DNA of 6,388 nt from Devosia sp. (GTDB lineage: Bacteria > Pseudomonadota > Alphaproteobacteria > Rhizobiales > Devosiaceae): the NCBI GenBank assembly GCA_016793415.1, contig JAEUMC010000860.1, positions 1 through 6,388 of the forward strand, read 5' to 3'. The notes under the pieces were generated by a model. The model saw only the letters and a list, made by a program, of their open reading frames with translations. It was not told where the DNA came from and made no database searches. This document shows, piece by piece, positions 5,502-6,388 of this stretch. The stretch's first letter is position 1; each line of letters starts with the position of its first letter. A program made the position numbers and the translations under genes.

Positions 5502-6388
5502 TTATTCCCCCCGCCCCAGCAATACCGCCGGCCCATCCGCCGCGCGCACCCATGGCGTGTCATAGCTGGGCGCATTGGCGAAGCGCCGCATCCCCAGCGT
5601 CAGCCGCGCCGTCGCTCCAGCCGCCAGCTTCACGGAAAGCCACCGCCCGCTGACCGCCACCGGCGCTGCCTCACCCAGCTGCACCGACGTAATGTCGTGC
5701 TCCCCGAACACCCCGCCCTGGATCACCACCTCAGCCGCATGCACGGCGTCCGTATTCACCAGCGTCAGCGTCGCACCATCATGCGTGAGCCCATCGACCA
5801 AAGCCGCGACGCCTTGCGGCAATCCCGGGCGCTTGCCCGCTGCGTCGAAATAGCGGAACCGCGCCACCTGCAGGCCGCCATGATAGACATGCATCGGCCC
5901 GCCCAGCGTCAGCTGGGTCAGCGCTTCCACCACCATCGGCGTCAGTTGCTGCCACATATGGATGGTCATCGACTCCCGATAGTGATCCATCGTCTCCGGA
6001 TCGTTCTCGGCCTTGCGATAATTGGCGATCTGCTCGGCGATGGTTTTGAGGTCGGCCTTCAGCACCGCTTCGGGGTAGCCGGGGTAGTTGCCGCGCATGA
6101 ACCTGAACCACTGCGCGGTGTTGCCGTTGAACCCCATATGGCCACCATTGGTCTTGCCGTAGCCGTGGTACGCAGGGTTCACTTCGTCGAACAGGTCGCC
6201 GGCCCAGCCGCGCTCGGCCCGCTCGGCGTCCTCCTCGGCCATCGAGACGTTCCACAGGTACACCCCGTACATCGGGTGGAAGCGGCGATAGTCGCGCCAG
6301 CCTTCGTCATAGTGCCGGTTCGGCACCAGTTGCTGGCCGCCCTCCTCGCGCCTCAGCCCCCACAGCATATCGAGCTGCGAACGCGCCA
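5502..6388 (-). CDS. Unidentified protein, C-terminal part only (5' end beyond the window)
   Basis: The frame is open through the right edge of the window, so the visible 294 residues are the C-terminal part of a longer protein; the ATG at 6366-6368 is internal, preceded in frame by residues ARSQLD. I do not recognise the family. The visible part has two textures. The first is about 185 residues, rich in aromatic residues and probable helices, with WNVSM, NPAYHGYGKTNGGHMGFNGN, QWFRFMRGNYPGYPEA, MTIHMWQQLTPMVVEALTQLTLGGP and YHGGLQVARFRYFD. The second is about 105 residues of beta-strand-like sequence starting near VAALVDGLTHDGATLTLVNTD. A helical toroid followed by a beta-sandwich, as in several carbohydrate-active enzymes, would fit, but this is a low-confidence guess. 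No membrane segment is seen. It is convergent with the CoA operon, so it need not share its function. Confidence 0.75.
   Translation of the reverse strand, partial: ARSQLDMLWGLRREEGGQQLVPNRHYDEGWRDYRRFHPMYGVYLWNVSMAEEDAERAERGWAGDLFDEVNPAYHGYGKTNGGHMGFNGNTAQWFRFMRGNYPGYPEAVLKADLKTIAEQIANYRKAENDPETMDHYRESMTIHMWQQLTPMVVEALTQLTLGGPMHVYHGGLQVARFRYFDAAGKRPGLPQGVAALVDGLTHDGATLTLVNTDAVHAAEVVIQGGVFGEHDITSVQLGEAAPVAVSGRWLSVKLAAGATARLTLGMRRFANAPSYDTPWVRAADGPAVLLGRGE

Noticed and set aside
5299..5653. Two open frames (88 and 112 residues) running across the inverted repeat
   Set aside because: They translate the palindromic repeat and the antisense of the - strand gene. The products are Pro/Ala/Arg/Ser-rich, show no motif, and are explained by the repeat.

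Overview
The window is GC-rich throughout, with codon use typical of high-GC Alphaproteobacteria. The best guess is a soil or plant-associated member of the Hyphomicrobiales (rhizobia/Devosia-like). This rests on the protein flavour and on a palindromic mosaic repeat at 5317-5489 of the sort scattered through those genomes. The taxonomic call is an inference. No rRNA, tRNA, CRISPR array, insertion sequence or phage gene is visible.

Layout. Positions 1-59 are a short leader. From 60 to 5302 six genes run on the + strand: a TIM-barrel amidohydrolase/lactonase-like hydrolase (60-884); an 81-base gap holding two inverted repeats; a Gfo/Idh/MocA NAD(P)-dependent oxidoreductase (966-2030); a MaoC-like hot-dog protein lacking the usual catalytic His (2027-2602); a CaiB/BaiF class III CoA-transferase (2599-3750); an ABC-type solute-binding-protein homologue with no signal peptide (3747-4859); and a second, catalytically complete MaoC-like hydratase (4859-5302). 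The last five genes are joined by 1-4 base stop/start overlaps, so they are almost certainly one translationally coupled unit. A composite inverted repeat (5317-5489) then separates this operon from a convergent - strand gene (5502 to the window edge), of which only the C-terminal part is present and whose function I do not recognise.

How the genes may work together (inference). The set reads as a small catabolic module. The Gfo/Idh/MocA enzyme could oxidise a sugar- or polyol-like compound, the amidohydrolase could open a lactone, the CoA-transferase could activate the resulting acid, and the two MaoC proteins could hydrate or dehydrate the CoA thioester, probably as a heteromer of one active and one inactive subunit. 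The solute-binding homologue appears cytoplasmic and has no permease or ATPase beside it, so it may bind a pathway intermediate or act as a sensor rather than an importer. The substrate cannot be read from the sequence. The module and its leaderless binding protein are the most interesting part of the window.
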